Assembly: GCA_947493535.1 (NCBI GenBank)
Contig: CANLRK010000003.1
Coordinates: 124,001 to 188,000, forward strand
Direction: 5' to 3'
DNA: 64,000 bases
From: an uncultured Flavobacteriaceae bacterium
GTDB taxonomy: Bacteria; Bacteroidota; Bacteroidia; Flavobacteriales; Flavobacteriaceae
Below are positions 38,192-50,759 of this stretch, one piece after another (positions within the stretch are counted from its first letter, which is position 1; each line of letters begins with the position of its first letter). Both the position numbers and the translations under genes were made by a program. The notes under the pieces are model-generated. The model saw nothing but the letters and a program-made list of their open reading frames with translations, had not been told where the DNA came from and did not search any database.

Positions 38192-41100
38192 ATGTTAGCA
38201 ACGCCAAACGAAAGAGTGAATTTTTCTTCTGTGCTAAACAGACCTGATTATCCTGACTTTTTGGATATTCAAATTAAATCATTCCAAGATTTTTTTCAGT
38301 TAGAAACAAAATCAGATGAAAGAGGTAATGAAGGTTTGTATAACACCTTCATGGAAAATTTTCCTATTACAGATACCAGAAATCAGTTTGTATTAGAATT
38401 CCTTGATTATTTTGTGGACCCTCCACGCTATTCTCTTCAAGAATGTATTGAAAGAGGATTGACCTATTGTGTTCCGTTAAAAGCACGTTTAAAATTATAT
38501 TGTACTGACCCTGAGCATGAAGATTTTGAAACTATTGTTCAAGACGTATACTTAGGAACAATACCATACATGACACCTAGTGGTACATTTTGTATTAACG
38601 GTGCAGAGCGTGTAATTGTATCGCAACTACACAGGTCGCCAGGGGTATTCTTCGGACAATCATTCCATGCCAACGGTACTAAGTTATATTCTGCCAGAGT
38701 AATTCCTTTTAAAGGTTCTTGGATTGAGTTTGCTACCGACATCAATCAGGTAATGTATGCCTATATTGATAGAAAGAAAAAATTACCTGTAACTACTCTT
38801 TTCAGAGCTATTGGTTTTGAAAGAGATAAAGATATTCTGGAATTATTTGATTTAGCTGATGAAGTTAAAGTAAGTAAATCTGGTCTTAAAAAATATTTAG
38901 GGCGTAAATTAGCGGCACGTGTATTAAATACATGGCACGAAGATTTCGTTGATGAAGATACTGGAGAAGTAGTATCTATAGAAAGAAATGAAATAGTACT
39001 TGATCGTGACACTACTCTTGATAAAGAAAATATCGAAGAGATTTTAGAAGCCGATGTAAAAACTATTTTATTACACAAAGAGGAAGGGCAATCTGCTCAA
39101 TATGCTATTATTCATAATACATTACAGAAAGATCCTACAAACTCTGAAAAAGAAGCTGTAGAACATATTTATAGACAATTACGTAATGCTGAACCGCCAG
39201 ATGAAGAAACGGCAAGAGGTATTATAGATAAGTTATTCTTCTCAGACCAACGTTATAACTTAGGTGAAGTAGGTCGTTACAGAATGAATAAAAAGTTAGG
39301 ACTTGATATCGATATGGATAAACGAGTACTAACTAAGTTAGATATTATCACCATCATTAAATACTTAATTGAGTTAATTAACTCTAAAGCAGAAATTGAT
39401 GATATTGATCACTTATCTAACCGTCGTGTAAGAACTGTAGGTGAACAATTATCACAACAGTTTGGAGTTGGTTTATCTCGTATGGCACGTACTATTCGTG
39501 AGCGTATGAACGTTCGTGACAACGAAGTATTTACACCAATTGATTTGATTAATGCTAAAACATTATCGTCAGTAATCAACTCGTTCTTTGGTACCAACCA
39601 ATTATCTCAATTTATGGATCAAACCAATCCATTAGGAGAGATTACACATAAACGTAGATTATCAGCATTAGGACCAGGTGGTCTGTCTCGTGAAAGAGCA
39701 GGTTTTGAGGTTCGTGATGTTCACTATACACACTATGGTCGTTTATGTCCTATTGAAACACCAGAAGGGCCAAATATTGGTCTGATATCATCATTAGCAG
39801 TTTATGCTAAGGTAAACTCATTAGGTTTCTTAGAAACACCATACCGTAAGGTAGTTGATGGTGTGGTTGATTTAGACGCTAAACCACAATATTTAAGTGC
39901 AGAGGAAGAAGAAGGGATGAAAATTGCACAAGCAAATAACCCTGTAGAAGCTAACGGAACGTTAACGGATGACAAGGTAATTGCGCGTATGGAAGGTGAT
40001 TTTCCAGTGGTAACACCAGCAGATGTAAATTATGCAGATGTATCACCAAATCAAATAGCTTCTATATCAGCATCGTTAATTCCTTTCTTAGAGCATGATG
40101 ATGCCAACCGTGCCTTGATGGGGTCTAACATGATGCGTCAAGCTGTACCATTATTACGTCCAGAAGCACCAATTGTAGGAACAGGATTAGAGCGTCAAGT
40201 AGCTAAAGATTCTAGAGTATTAATTAATGCTGAAGGTACAGGAACTGTACAGTATGTAGATGCTAATGTTATTACCATTAAGTATGACCGAACTGAAGAA
40301 GATGCTTTAGTAAGTTTTGATACAGATGAGAAAACGTATAGCTTAATTAAGTTTAGAAAAACAAACCAAGGTACTTCAATTAACTTAAAGCCTATTGTGA
40401 AAGTTGGTGATAGAGTAGAAGAAGGTCAAGTACTTTGTGAAGGTTATGCTACACAGCAAGGAGAACTTGCCTTAGGAAGAAATATGAAAGTAGCCTTTAT
40501 GCCTTGGAAAGGGTATAACTTTGAGGATGCGATTGTGATTTCTGAAAAAGTTGTACGTGAAGATATCTTTACTTCTATACATATAGATGAGTACTCGTTA
40601 GATGTACGTGATACTAAATTAGGTAATGAAGAGTTGACTAACGATATTCCTAACGTTTCAGAAGAGGCTACAAAAGACCTTGATGAAAACGGAATGATTC
40701 GTATTGGAGCAGAAGTAAACCCAGGAGATATCTTAATAGGTAAGATTACACCTAAGGGAGAGTCTGACCCAACACCAGAAGAAAAATTATTACGTGCCAT
40801 TTTTGGTGATAAAGCAGGTGATGTAAAAGATGCCTCTTTAAAAGCTTCAGCATCATTGCATGGTGTGGTAATTAATAAAAAATTATTTGCACGTTTAATT
40901 AAAGATAAGCGTCGCCGTAATCAAGATAAAGAAGAGTTAACAGCAGTTGAATTAAAATACGAAACTAAATTTGAAGAGTTAAAATCAATCTTAGTTGAAA
41001 AATTATTCGCTATTGTTAACGGAAAAACTGCTCAAGGTGTATTTAATGACTTAGGAGAAGAAGTATTACCAAAAGGTAAAAAATTCTCTCAAAAAATGTT

Positions 41101-42004
41101 AAACTCTGTTGATGATTACGCACATTTAGTAAGTGGTACATGGACAACAGATAGCCATTCTAATGACTTAGTAAAAGACTTATTACACAACTATAAAATT
41201 AAAGTAAACGACTTGCAAGGTGCGTTACGTAGAGAGAAGTTTACTATTTCAGTTGGAGATGAGTTACCGGCAGGAATTATAAAACTTGCTAAGGTTTATA
41301 TAGCTAAAAAGCGTAAACTTAAAGTGGGTGATAAAATGGCAGGACGTCACGGAAATAAAGGTATTGTTGCACGTATAGTACGTGAAGAAGATATGCCTTT
41401 CCTAGAAGATGGAACGCCAGTAGATATCGTATTAAACCCATTAGGGGTACCATCGCGTATGAATATTGGACAAATTTATGAAACTGTTCTTGGTTGGGCA
41501 GGTAAAAATTTAGGTAAAAAATATGCCACTCCAATTTTTGACGGTGCCACTTTAGATCAAATAAATGAAATTACTGACGAGGCTGGAGTACCACGTTTCG
41601 GACACACACATTTATACGACGGAGGAACAGGAGAACGTTTTGATCAAGCTGCAACTGTAGGTATTATTTACATGTTAAAGCTAGGTCACATGGTTGATGA
41701 TAAAATGCACGCGCGTTCTATTGGGCCATACTCATTAATTACGCAGCAACCATTAGGAGGTAAAGCGCAGTTTGGAGGACAACGTTTTGGAGAGATGGAA
41801 GTATGGGCATTAGAAGCATATGGTGCATCTAGTACGCTTAGAGAAATCTTAACTGTTAAATCTGATGATGTAATAGGTAGAGCTAAAACTTACGAAGCAA
41901 TCGTTAAGGGAGAGCCGATGCCAGAACCAGGATTACCAGAATCATTCAATGTATTAATGCATGAATTGAAAGGGTTAAGCTTAGACATCAGATTAGAAGA
42001 GTAA
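38192..42004 (+). CDS. rpoB: DNA-directed RNA polymerase subunit beta
   Basis: Full-length Rpo[40 protein letters not shown] 38192 preferred over TTG 38189. Confidence 0.98.
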   Translation: MLATPNERVNFSSVLNRPDYPDFLDIQIKSFQDFFQLETKSDERGNEGLYNTFMENFPITDTRNQFVLEFLDYFVDPPRYSLQECIERGLTYCVPLKARLKLYCTDPEHEDFETIVQDVYLGTIPYMTPSGTFCINGAERVIVSQLHRSPGVFFGQSFHANGTKLYSARVIPFKGSWIEFATDINQVMYAYIDRKKKLPVTTLFRAIGFERDKDILELFDLADEVKVSKSGLKKYLGRKLAARVLNTWHEDFVDEDTGEVVSIERNEIVLDRDTTLDKENIEEILEADVKTILLHKEEGQSAQYAIIHNTLQKDPTNSEKEAVEHIYRQLRNAEPPDEETARGIIDKLFFSDQRYNLGEVGRYRMNKKLGLDIDMDKRVLTKLDIITIIKYLIELINSKAEIDDIDHLSNRRVRTVGEQLSQQFGVGLSRMARTIRERMNVRDNEVFTPIDLINAKTLSSVINSFFGTNQLSQFMDQTNPLGEITHKRRLSALGPGGLSRERAGFEVRDVHYTHYGRLCPIETPEGPNIGLISSLAVYAKVNSLGFLETPYRKVVDGVVDLDAKPQYLSAEEEEGMKIAQANNPVEANGTLTDDKVIARMEGDFPVVTPADVNYADVSPNQIASISASLIPFLEHDDANRALMGSNMMRQAVPLLRPEAPIVGTGLERQVAKDSRVLINAEGTGTVQYVDANVITIKYDRTEEDALVSFDTDEKTYSLIKFRKTNQGTSINLKPIVKVGDRVEEGQVLCEGYATQQGELALGRNMKVAFMPWKGYNFEDAIVISEKVVREDIFTSIHIDEYSLDVRDTKLGNEELTNDIPNVSEEATKDLDENGMIRIGAEVNPGDILIGKITPKGESDPTPEEKLLRAIFGDKAGDVKDASLKASASLHGVVINKKLFARLIKDKRRRNQDKEELTAVELKYETKFEELKSILVEKLFAIVNGKTAQGVFNDLGEEVLPKGKKFSQKMLNSVDDYAHLVSGTWTTDSHSNDLVKDLLHNYKIKVNDLQGALRREKFTISVGDELPAGIIKLAKVYIAKKRKLKVGDKMAGRHGNKGIVARIVREEDMPFLEDGTPVDIVLNPLGVPSRMNIGQIYETVLGWAGKNLGKKYATPIFDGATLDQINEITDEAGVPRFGHTHLYDGGTGERFDQAATVGIIYMLKLGHMVDDKMHARSIGPYSLITQQPLGGKAQFGGQRFGEMEVWALEAYGASSTLREILTVKSDDVIGRAKTYEAIVKGEPMPEPGLPESFNVLMHELKGLSLDIRLEE

Positions 42005-42058
42005 GAAGCGGTTTCGCTATTTAAAAAGAATATTTTTAAAATTTTATTGCATCATATT

Positions 42059-45000
42059 ATGGCAAGAAAACAAGATAAAAATACACAAAAGAGGTTTAAT
42101 AAAATCTCTATCGGTTTAGCTTCTCCGGAGTCAATTTTGGCTGAGTCAAAAGGAGAGGTGTTAAAGCCGGAAACTATAAACTATCGTACACATAAGCCAG
42201 AGCGTGACGGACTATTCTGTGAACGTATTTTCGGACCTGTAAAAGATTATGAATGTGCTTGTGGTAAGTACAAACGTATTCGTTATAGAGGAATTGTATG
42301 TGATAGATGTGGTGTTGAAGTAACTGAAAAGAAAGTACGTCGTGACCGTATTGGGCATATTAACTTAGTTGTTCCTGTGGCACATATCTGGTATTTCCGT
42401 TCGTTACCAAACAAAATAGGATACTTATTAGGATTACCGTCTAAGAAATTAGATATGATTATTTACTACGAGCGTTACGTAGTAATTCAAGCAGGTATAG
42501 CTAAAAATGCTGAAGGAGAACCGTTACAGAAAATGGATTTCCTTACAGAAGAAGAGTACTTAAATATTGTTGATGAGTTGCCTCAAGAAAATCAATATTT
42601 AGAAGATTCAGATCCAAATAAGTTTATAGCTAAAATGGGTGCTGAATGTTTAATTGACTTATTAAGGAGAATTGATTTAGATGAATTATCTTATGAGTTA
42701 AGGCACAGTGCAAACAATGAAACATCAAAACAACGTAAAACGGAAGCCTTAAAAAGGTTACAAGTTGTTGAGTCGTTACGTGATGCAAACAAGAATCGTG
42801 AAAACCTTCCAGAGTGGATGATCATGAAGGTTATTCCTATCATTCCACCAGAATTACGTCCGTTAGTACCATTAGATGGAGGTCGTTTTGCAACGTCTGA
42901 TTTGAATGATTTATACCGTAGAGTAATTATCCGTAACAACCGTTTAAAGCGTTTGGTAGAGATAAAAGCTCCTGAGGTAATTTTACGTAACGAGAAACGT
43001 ATGTTACAAGAATCGGTAGATTCATTATTTGATAACACACGTAAATCATCAGCAGTAAAGACAGAATCTAACCGTCCTTTAAAATCTTTATCAGATTCTT
43101 TAAAGGGAAAGCAAGGTCGTTTCCGTCAAAATTTACTTGGTAAGCGTGTTGATTATTCTGCACGTTCTGTAATTGTTGTAGGGCCAACTTTGCGTTTATA
43201 CGAATGTGGTTTACCTAAAAATATGGCAGCTGAGCTATACAAACCTTTTGTAGTTAGAAAATTAATTGAAAGAGGAATTGTAAAAACGGTAAAGTCTGCT
43301 AAAAAAATAATAGACAGAAAAGAACCAGTAGTATGGGATATTTTAGAAAATGTAATTAAAGGACATCCAGTATTACTTAACCGTGCACCTACGCTTCACC
43401 GTTTAGGTATACAGGCTTTTCAACCAAAATTAATTGAAGGTAAAGCAATTCAGCTACACCCATTAGTATGTACGGCATTTAACGCCGATTTCGATGGGGA
43501 TCAAATGGCAGTACACTTACCATTAGGGCCTGAAGCAATTTTAGAGGCTCAAATGTTAATGTTAGCTTCTCATAATATATTAAACCCAGCAAACGGGCAG
43601 CCAGTTACCGTACCATCTCAAGACATGGTATTAGGACTGTATTATATGACGAAGTTGCGTAAATCTACTCCAGAATTAGAAATAAAAGGAGAAGGTTTAA
43701 CGTTCTACTCGCCAGAAGAAGTTATTATTGCTTACAATGAAAAAAGAGCAAACATTAACGCATCTATTAAAGTACGTACAAAAGACTTTAATGAAGCTGG
43801 TGAGTTAGTATATAAAGTAATTGAAACAACTGTAGGTAGAGTATTATTTAATGAAGTAGTACCAGAAGCTGCAGGATATATTAATGAGGTTTTAACTAAA
43901 AAAGCCTTAAGGGATATTATCCACAGAATATTAAAAGCAACAAGTGTTCCTGAAACAGCTGATTTCCTTGATAGAATTAAGGATATGGGATATGGTTTCG
44001 CATTTAAAGGAGGATTATCATTCTCATTAGGAGATATTATCATACCTGAAGAGAAAACCAAGATGGTAGCTGATGCTAACGAACAAGTTGATGCTATTAT
44101 GGGTAACTATAACATGGGATTAATAACAAACAACGAGCGTTATAATCAAGTTATTGATATCTGGACATCAACAAATGCTGCTTTAACAGAGTTATCTATG
44201 AAAAATATCTCTGAAGATCAACAAGGATTCAACTCAGTATATATGATGCTTGATTCTGGAGCCCGTGGATCTAAAGAGCAAATACGTCAGTTAACAGGTA
44301 TGCGTGGATTAATGGCAAAGCCTAAAAAATCTGCTGATGGAAGTGGTGCTATTATTGAAAACCCAATTCTTTCTAACTTTAAAGAAGGACTTTCAATTTT
44401 AGAATACTTTATCTCTACGCACGGTGCGCGTAAAGGACTTGCCGATACCGCATTAAAAACTGCCGATGCCGGATACTTAACACGTCGTTTAGTAGATGTA
44501 TCGCAAGATGTGATTGTAAACTCTGTAGATTGTGGTACATTAAGAGGATTAGACGTTTCTGCATTAAAGAAAAATGAAGAAATTGTTGAGCCTTTAGGAG
44601 ACCGTATCTTAGGGCGTATCGCTTTAAATGATGTAATTAATCCTACAACTGGAGATGTAATTGTAGCTAATGGCGAACAAATTACAGAAGATAAAATTGA
44701 AGAAATAAACCAATCACCAATTGATACTGTAGCAGTACGTTCAGCCTTAACATGTGAGGCAGAACAAGGAATTTGCGCAAAATGTTACGGACGTAATTTA
44801 GCAACCGGTAAAATGGTACAGCGTGGTGAAGCTGTAGGAGTTGTTGCAGCACAGTCAATTGGAGAGCCTGGTACACAGTTAACATTACGTACATTCCACC
44901 TTGGAGGTACAGCAGGAAACATATCAGAAGAAAATAGTTTAAAAGCTAAATTTGATGGTATTGCTGAATTAGATGAATTGCGTACGGTTAAAGGAGAAGA

Positions 45001-46354
45001 TGCAGAAGGTAATAAGGTAGATATCGTAATTTCTCGTACTACTGAGGTGAAGTTAGTAGATAAAAACACTGGAATTGTATTAGCTACTAACAACATCCCT
45101 TACGGAGCATTTATTTATATTAAGGACAAACAAGCCTTAAAGAAAGGTGATGTTATTTGTCAATGGGACCCGTTTAATGGAGGTATTGTTTCTGAATTTG
45201 CAGGTAAAATTAAGTTCGAGAATATTGAACAAGGTGTTACTTACCAAGTTGAAGTTGATGAACAAACAGGATATCAAGAAAAAGTAATTTCTGAATCACG
45301 AAATAAAAAAATCATCCCTACATTATTAATTTTAGGAAAGGATGATGAAGTGTTACGTTCGTACAATTTACCAGTAGGAGCACACTTAATGATTGATGAT
45401 GGTGATAAAATTCAAGCAGGTAAAATATTAGTTAAAATACCACGTAAATCATCTAAAGCAGGTGATATTACGGGAGGATTACCACGTATTACCGAGTTGT
45501 TTGAAGCACGTAATCCATCTAACCCTGCAGTAGTTTCTGAAATTGACGGAGTAGTATCTTTTGGAAAAATTAAGCGTGGTAACCGTGAGATTATTGTTGA
45601 ATCTAAATTAGGTGAAGTTAAGAAGTACTTAGTAAAATTAGCAAACCAAATTTTAGTACAAGAAAACGATTTCGTTAAAGCAGGTATGGCTTTATCGGAT
45701 GGATCAATTACTCCAAAGGATATCTTAGCTATTAAAGGACCTGCGGCAGTACAACAATACTTAGTAAATGAAGTACAAGAAGTATATCGTTTACAAGGGG
45801 TAAAAATTAATGATAAGCACTTTGAGGTTGTTGTTAGACAAATGATGCGTAAAGTTCAAATTAATGATTCGGGAGATACTATTTTCCTAGAAAATCAATT
45901 GATTCATAAAGAAGACTTTATTAAGGAAAATGATGCTATATACGGAATGAAAGTAGTTGAAGATGCTGGAGATTCTGAAACATTAAAACCTGGTCAAATT
46001 GTTTCGCCTAGAGAGTTAAGAGATGAAAACTCTATTTTAAAGCGTAATGATAAGAACTTAGTAGTAGCTAGAGAAGCGGTTCCTGCAACAGCAACTCCTA
46101 TATTACAAGGTATTACCAGAGCATCGCTTCAAACAAAATCATTTATTTCAGCGGCATCATTCCAAGAAACTACTAAAGTATTAAACGAAGCAGCTGTAGC
46201 TGGTAAAGTAGATACTTTAGAAGGATTGAAAGAAAATGTTATTGTTGGTCATAGAATTCCTGCAGGAACAGGTATGAGAAACTACGAAAAAATTATTGTA
46301 GGTTCTAGAGAAGAATATGATGAGATGACAAAAGTTGAAGAAAATTTTAGTTAA
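42059..46354 (+). CDS. rpoC: DNA-directed RNA polymerase subunit beta'
   Basis: [15 protein letters not shown] catalytic motif; [23 protein letters not shown] zinc site; start set at ATG 42059 ([13 protein letters not shown]). Confidence 0.98.
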   Translation: MARKQDKNTQKRFNKISIGLASPESILAESKGEVLKPETINYRTHKPERDGLFCERIFGPVKDYECACGKYKRIRYRGIVCDRCGVEVTEKKVRRDRIGHINLVVPVAHIWYFRSLPNKIGYLLGLPSKKLDMIIYYERYVVIQAGIAKNAEGEPLQKMDFLTEEEYLNIVDELPQENQYLEDSDPNKFIAKMGAECLIDLLRRIDLDELSYELRHSANNETSKQRKTEALKRLQVVESLRDANKNRENLPEWMIMKVIPIIPPELRPLVPLDGGRFATSDLNDLYRRVIIRNNRLKRLVEIKAPEVILRNEKRMLQESVDSLFDNTRKSSAVKTESNRPLKSLSDSLKGKQGRFRQNLLGKRVDYSARSVIVVGPTLRLYECGLPKNMAAELYKPFVVRKLIERGIVKTVKSAKKIIDRKEPVVWDILENVIKGHPVLLNRAPTLHRLGIQAFQPKLIEGKAIQLHPLVCTAFNADFDGDQMAVHLPLGPEAILEAQMLMLASHNILNPANGQPVTVPSQDMVLGLYYMTKLRKSTPELEIKGEGLTFYSPEEVIIAYNEKRANINASIKVRTKDFNEAGELVYKVIETTVGRVLFNEVVPEAAGYINEVLTKKALRDIIHRILKATSVPETADFLDRIKDMGYGFAFKGGLSFSLGDIIIPEEKTKMVADANEQVDAIMGNYNMGLITNNERYNQVIDIWTSTNAALTELSMKNISEDQQGFNSVYMMLDSGARGSKEQIRQLTGMRGLMAKPKKSADGSGAIIENPILSNFKEGLSILEYFISTHGARKGLADTALKTADAGYLTRRLVDVSQDVIVNSVDCGTLRGLDVSALKKNEEIVEPLGDRILGRIALNDVINPTTGDVIVANGEQITEDKIEEINQSPIDTVAVRSALTCEAEQGICAKCYGRNLATGKMVQRGEAVGVVAAQSIGEPGTQLTLRTFHLGGTAGNISEENSLKAKFDGIAELDELRTVKGEDAEGNKVDIVISRTTEVKLVDKNTGIVLATNNIPYGAFIYIKDKQALKKGDVICQWDPFNGGIVSEFAGKIKFENIEQGVTYQVEVDEQTGYQEKVISESRNKKIIPTLLILGKDDEVLRSYNLPVGAHLMIDDGDKIQAGKILVKIPRKSSKAGDITGGLPRITELFEARNPSNPAVVSEIDGVVSFGKIKRGNREIIVESKLGEVKKYLVKLANQILVQENDFVKAGMALSDGSITPKDILAIKGPAAVQQYLVNEVQEVYRLQGVKINDKHFEVVVRQMMRKVQINDSGDTIFLENQLIHKEDFIKENDAIYGMKVVEDAGDSETLKPGQIVSPRELRDENSILKRNDKNLVVAREAVPATATPILQGITRASLQTKSFISAASFQETTKVLNEAAVAGKVDTLEGLKENVIVGHRIPAGTGMRNYEKIIVGSREEYDEMTKVEENFS

Positions 46355-46357
46355 AAA

Positions 46358-46672
46358 ATGGCTGATACTAATAATCCAAAAGGACAGCAAATAAATATTG
46401 AGCTAGATGCAGATGTAGCGCAAGGAATTTATTCCAATTTAGCTATAATCAATCATTCAGCTTCTGAGTTTGTTGTTGATTTTGTAAGCATTATGCCAGG
46501 AGTGCCAAAGAGCAAAGTGAAGTCGCGTATTATACTTACGCCACAACACGCTAAACGATTATTAAAAGCCTTAGCCGATAATGTAAATCGATTTGAGCAA
46601 GCTCATGGTGAAATTAAAGATTTCGAGCAACCACCTATTCCGATGAATTTCGGACCAACAGGGGAAGCATAA
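46358..46672 (+). CDS. DUF3467 domain-containing protein
   Basis: INIELDADVAQGIYSNLAIINHSASEFVVDFVSIMPGVPKSKVKSRIILTPQHAKRLLKAL; 3 nt after the rpoC stop. Confidence 0.88.
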   Translation: MADTNNPKGQQINIELDADVAQGIYSNLAIINHSASEFVVDFVSIMPGVPKSKVKSRIILTPQHAKRLLKALADNVNRFEQAHGEIKDFEQPPIPMNFGPTGEA

Positions 46673-46675
46673 AAT

Positions 46676-46709
46676 AAAAACCGCAAACTTTAAAGTTTGC
46701 GGTTTTTTT
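46676..46709. terminator. Bidirectional terminator at the end of the rpoBC operon
   Basis: AAAAACCGCAAACTTTAAAGTTTGCGGTTTTTTT, perfect palindromic stem. Confidence 0.9.
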
Positions 46710-46758
46710 ATAGCGTTATATTAAAAAATCTAACTAAGTAGACTTTTTCTATTAAGCA

Positions 46759-48345
46759 TTAAAATTCACTTGTAAAATGAAGCTTAACTGTAGGATATTT
46801 TTGCTGCGTCATTTGTAAAGAAAACATCGAGTCGGCTAAAAATACTAGTTGCCCACTTTTATCTTTAGCTAAAAACTTTTGTTTTACTCTTTTAAACTCT
46901 TTGTATTCTTCATTGCTATCATCTTCAGGGTCAACCCAACAAGCTTTATGTACATTTAAGTTTTCATAAGTACACTTGGCTCCATATTCATGCTCTAAAC
47001 GGTATTGAATAACCTCGTATTGTAATGCTCCAACAGTACCAATTACTTTACGTCCGTTTAATTCTAATGTGAATAATTGTGCAACTCCTTCGTCCATTAA
47101 TTGGTCAATACCTTTGTAAAGTTGTTTAGATTTTAATGGATCAGCGTTATTAATGTATCTAAAGTGTTCTGGAGAGAAACTAGGAACACCTTTGTAATTC
47201 ATTACTTCGCCTTCAGTAAGTGTATCACCTATTTTAAAATTACCTGTGTCATGTACTCCTACAATGTCTCCTGGGTATGACATGTCTACAATTTCTTTTT
47301 TATCAGCAAAAAAGGTATTCGGGCTTGAAAACTTAACTTTTTTATTATTCCTCACATGTAGGTATTGTGTATTTCTTTTAAAAATACCTGATACAATTTT
47401 GATAAAAGCTAAGCGGTCACGGTGCTTTGGATCCATGTTAGCATGAATTTTAAACACAAAACCAGTAAATGTATCTTCTTGAGGTTTAACTTCTCTAGTG
47501 TCTGATTGCTTGGGTCTTGGGTCTGGAGCAATATTAATAAAGCAATCTAATAATTCACGTACTCCGAAATTATTTAATGCAGAACCAAAAAATACAGGTT
47601 GTAATTCCCCGTTTAAATATTCTTCTTGATTAAAATTAGGGTAAACTTCATATACTAATTCTAGCTCTTCACGAAGTGTGTTTGCAGCTGCCTCCCCAAT
47701 ATGATTTTCTAATTCAGGATTGTTAACATCTTCAAAAGAAATGGTATCGGTAATATGTTGCTTACTTTCTTCAGAGAATAAGTTAATGTTCTTTTCCCAA
47801 AGGTTGTAAATACCTTTAAAATTGTATCCCATACCAATAGGAAAACTTAAAGGCGTAACTCGCAGGCCTAGTTTTTGTTCTACTTCATCAAGCAGGTCAA
47901 AGGCGTCTTTTCCTTCACGATCCATTTTGTTAATAAATACAATCATAGGTATGTTGCGCATACGACAAACCTCCACTAATTTTTCAGTTTGCTCTTCTAC
48001 ACCTTTTGCGACATCAATTACAACAATTACACTGTCAACGGCGGTAAGTGTACGGAAAGTATCCTCGGCAAAATCTTTATGCCCTGGAGTATCTAAAATA
48101 TTTATTTTTTTGTTTTTGTATATAAATGCTAATACTGATGTAGCTACAGAAATACCACGCTGACGCTCAATTTCCATAAAATCAGAGGTAGCTCCTTTTT
48201 TTATTTTATTAGACTTAACGGCTCCTGCTTCTTGAATTGCTCCTCCAAAAAGTAGTAACTTTTCCGTTAATGTGGTTTTTCCAGCATCAGGGTGTGAAAT
48301 GATACCGAAAGTTCTTCTTTTTGCAATTTCCTCTTGTAAACTCAT
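46759..48345 (-). CDS. prfC: Peptide chain release factor 3
   Basis: RRTFGIISHPDAGKTTLTEKLLLFGGAIQEAGAVK; MEIERQRGISVATSV; LDTPGHKDFAEDTFRTLTAVDS. Confidence 0.96.
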   Translation of the reverse strand: MSLQEEIAKRRTFGIISHPDAGKTTLTEKLLLFGGAIQEAGAVKSNKIKKGATSDFMEIERQRGISVATSVLAFIYKNKKINILDTPGHKDFAEDTFRTLTAVDSVIVVIDVAKGVEEQTEKLVEVCRMRNIPMIVFINKMDREGKDAFDLLDEVEQKLGLRVTPLSFPIGMGYNFKGIYNLWEKNINLFSEESKQHITDTISFEDVNNPELENHIGEAAANTLREELELVYEVYPNFNQEEYLNGELQPVFFGSALNNFGVRELLDCFINIAPDPRPKQSDTREVKPQEDTFTGFVFKIHANMDPKHRDRLAFIKIVSGIFKRNTQYLHVRNNKKVKFSSPNTFFADKKEIVDMSYPGDIVGVHDTGNFKIGDTLTEGEVMNYKGVPSFSPEHFRYINNADPLKSKQLYKGIDQLMDEGVAQLFTLELNGRKVIGTVGALQYEVIQYRLEHEYGAKCTYENLNVHKACWVDPEDDSNEEYKEFKRVKQKFLAKDKSGQLVFLADSMFSLQMTQQKYPTVKLHFTSEF

Positions 48346-48476
48346 TTTTGCGGTGTATTTAGCGTTTGCAAATGTAATTATTTCAATAATTTAGTTTGTG
48401 TATTTGCTAAAGTTTATTTGTGTAACGCTACTAAAAGGTTTTTAGTAGTGAAGCAAGCAAAATACTATTATTTTCA

Positions 48477-48484
48477 TACTTTTG
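48477..48484 (+). promoter_or_regulatory. Bacteroidetes -7 box upstream of idi
   Basis: TACTTTTG immediately before ATG 48490. Confidence 0.45.
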
Positions 48485-48489
48485 TCTGT

Positions 48490-49008
48490 ATGATGGAAGA
48501 ACAAGTGATATTAGTTGATATTAATGATAATCAAATTGGGTTAATGCCTAAAATGGAAGCACATGAAAAGGCATTACTTCATAGAGCATTTTCAGTATTT
48601 ATATTTAATAAGAAAAACCAATTAATGTTACAGCAACGAGCGTTAGAAAAGTATCATTCTCCTGGTTTGTGGACTAATACCTGTTGTAGCCATCAAAGAG
48701 AAGGTGAGAGTAATATTGAAGCTGGAAAAAGAAGATTGCAAGAAGAAATGGGATTTGTTACGGAACTTAAAGAAACCACATCGTTTATTTATAAAGCTCC
48801 GTTTGATAACGGGTTGACGGAGCATGAATTAGATCATATTTTGGTAGGTTATTATAATGACGACCCAAACCCTAATAATGAGGAGGTAGTTGCATGGAAA
48901 TGGATGGATTTGGAAGAGGTAAAGAAAGATGTACTACAAAACCCTCAGGTATACACCGCATGGTTTAAAATTATTTTTGATAAGTTTTATAATTTTTTAA
49001 ATCAATAG
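48490..49008 (+). CDS. idi: Isopentenyl-diphosphate Delta-isomerase (type 1, Nudix fold)
   Basis: LLHRAFSVFIFNKKNQLMLQQRALEKYHSPGLWTNTCCSHQREGE; start revised from 48418 because a -7 box falls within the extension. Confidence 0.93.
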   Translation: MMEEQVILVDINDNQIGLMPKMEAHEKALLHRAFSVFIFNKKNQLMLQQRALEKYHSPGLWTNTCCSHQREGESNIEAGKRRLQEEMGFVTELKETTSFIYKAPFDNGLTEHELDHILVGYYNDDPNPNNEEVVAWKWMDLEEVKKDVLQNPQVYTAWFKIIFDKFYNFLNQ

Positions 49009-49009
49009 A

Positions 49010-49417
49010 ATGGCGGTTACAGTAAGTAGAAAAGCTCACTTTAATGCTGCACATAGGCTATATAATAAATCATGGTCTGATGCAAAAAATTATGAGGTGT
49101 TTGGTAAATGTAGTAATCCAAATTACCACGGCCATAATTATGAGCTAATTGTAAGTTTAACGGGTGAAATAGATGAAAACACAGGTTATGTTTTTGATAT
49201 GAAATTATTGAAAGATATTATTTATAATCATGTTGAAAAAAAACTAGACCATAAAAACTTAAACCTAGATGTTAGTTATTTTGAAAATATAATTCCTACA
49301 GCTGAGCATATTGTTATGTATATATGGGAATTGTTACGTAATGAAATACCTAAGCATTTAAAGTTAGAGGTGACTCTTTATGAAACTCCTAGAAATTTTG
49401 TAACCTATTCTGCATAA
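49010..49417 (+). CDS. 6-carboxytetrahydropterin synthase / 6-pyruvoyl-tetrahydropterin synthase family
   Basis: RKAHFNAAHRL; NYHGHNYELIVSLTGEIDENTGYVFDMKLLKDI; LDHKNLN. Confidence 0.88.
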   Translation: MAVTVSRKAHFNAAHRLYNKSWSDAKNYEVFGKCSNPNYHGHNYELIVSLTGEIDENTGYVFDMKLLKDIIYNHVEKKLDHKNLNLDVSYFENIIPTAEHIVMYIWELLRNEIPKHLKLEVTLYETPRNFVTYSA

Positions 49418-49418
49418 T

Positions 49419-50387
49419 ATGGTAAATTGGTATCCAATAAAATGTAAGCCTATCCTCAAAGAAAAAATTTGGGGAGGAACTAAGTTGAACACTATTTTAG
49501 GTAAGCAAAATAGCAAGGATAATATAGGTGAAAGTTGGGAAATATCATCAGTAAAAAATAATGAGTCAATAATTATAAACGGTGAGTTTAAAGGAAAAAC
49601 TTTAAAAGAACTTATAAAAAAATATAAAGCTGAGTTAGTAGGAAACACAGTGTATAAAACTTTTAAAAGTAATTTTCCGTTATTAGTAAAGTTTATTGAT
49701 GCTAAAACCGATTTGTCAGTACAGTTACACCCAAATGACTTACTTGCAAAAAGACGCCACAATTCGTATGGAAAAACAGAGATGTGGTATATAATGGACG
49801 CTGAAAAATCTTCAAGGTTAATTTTGGGGTTTAATGATGGCGTAACTTCATTAGACTATCAAAAACATTTGGAAGAAAAAACATTACCCTCCATTTTAAA
49901 TGAGGTGCCTGTTGAAAAAGGCGATACATTTTTTATTCCTACTGGTACAGTTCATGCAATAGGAGAAGGGATTTTACTAGCTGAAATACAGCAAACATCT
50001 GATATTACTTATCGTGTTTACGATTGGGATAGAGTTCAGCCTAATGGAAAATCAAGAACACTTCATAAACGCGAAGCTTTAGAGGCGATTAATTTTGGCT
50101 TTAAAGGAGAAAAAATGGTATATGATAAGGTAGAAAACAAACCAAATTCATTAGTATCATGCAACTATTTTACAACAAACTACCTGCATATAACGTCTAA
50201 TAAAGAAATTAATAACAAAGATAAAGATTCCTTTGTGATATATATGTGTATAGAGGGAGCTGCAACATTAAGCGGCTATGAATTTGAAGAGACTATTAGT
50301 TTTGGTGAAACCATATTGATACCCGCATCATTAAAGCAATTTGATATAATTACAAAAAATGTGAAACTTTTAGAAGTTTTTATATAA
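49419..50387 (+). CDS. manA: Type I phosphomannose isomerase (class I mannose-6-phosphate isomerase)
   Basis: PILKEKIWGGTKL; LSVQLHPNDLLAKRRHNSYGKTEMWYIMDAE; FFIPTGTVHAIGEGILLAEIQQTSDITYRVYDW. Confidence 0.93.
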   Translation: MVNWYPIKCKPILKEKIWGGTKLNTILGKQNSKDNIGESWEISSVKNNESIIINGEFKGKTLKELIKKYKAELVGNTVYKTFKSNFPLLVKFIDAKTDLSVQLHPNDLLAKRRHNSYGKTEMWYIMDAEKSSRLILGFNDGVTSLDYQKHLEEKTLPSILNEVPVEKGDTFFIPTGTVHAIGEGILLAEIQQTSDITYRVYDWDRVQPNGKSRTLHKREALEAINFGFKGEKMVYDKVENKPNSLVSCNYFTTNYLHITSNKEINNKDKDSFVIYMCIEGAATLSGYEFEETISFGETILIPASLKQFDIITKNVKLLEVFI

Positions 50388-50405
50388 CCCTATTAGGTTA
50401 ATGTT

Positions 50406-50413
50406 TACTTTTG
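50406..50413 (+). promoter_or_regulatory. Bacteroidetes -7 box upstream of 50436 gene
   Basis: TACTTTTG(C). Confidence 0.5.
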
Positions 50414-50435
50414 CAACAGCTAAAAAAATAAAATT

Positions 50436-50702
50436 ATGGCAAGTATAAAGAATTTAAAAAAAGATGTAAACTTTGTTTTTGGTGATATTATAGAAGCGGT
50501 TTACGTTTGGCAATTAACAAACCCTGAAAAAGATGCGACTTCTTCAGAAGCAATTATTGATGAAGCAATTGTTGCATTTGATGAGGCAATGGCACAAATA
50601 AATGCAAAAAACATTGATAATAAGAGAGTTCACTTTTCTAACTTAAAAAAATCAGTAGAAGAGAAGGGAATGGCTTTAATTAACAAGATTAATAACTTGT
50701 AA
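50436..50702 (+). CDS. Small uncharacterised helical protein
   Basis: 88 aa; MASIKNLKKDVNFVFGDIIEAVYVWQLTNPEKDATSSEAIIDEAI; own promoter. Confidence 0.65.
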   Translation: MASIKNLKKDVNFVFGDIIEAVYVWQLTNPEKDATSSEAIIDEAIVAFDEAMAQINAKNIDNKRVHFSNLKKSVEEKGMALINKINNL

Positions 50703-50719
50703 AAAAAAATAAAAAGTGT

Positions 50720-50749
50720 TTGCAAATATAAAAATCAAGTTTATATTTG
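50720..50749 (+). promoter_or_regulatory. Bacteroidetes promoter of tRNA-Thr
   Basis: TTG (50720-50722), 19 nt, TATATTTG (50742-50749). Confidence 0.65.
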
Positions 50750-50759
50750 CACCCGCAAT

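Noticed and set aside
42691-45096. Minus-strand ORFs of 70-115 aa inside rpoC
   Set aside because: All antisense to a strongly conserved gene; composition mirrors rpoC codons
47822-48163. 113-aa plus-strand ORF
   Set aside because: Antisense to prfC
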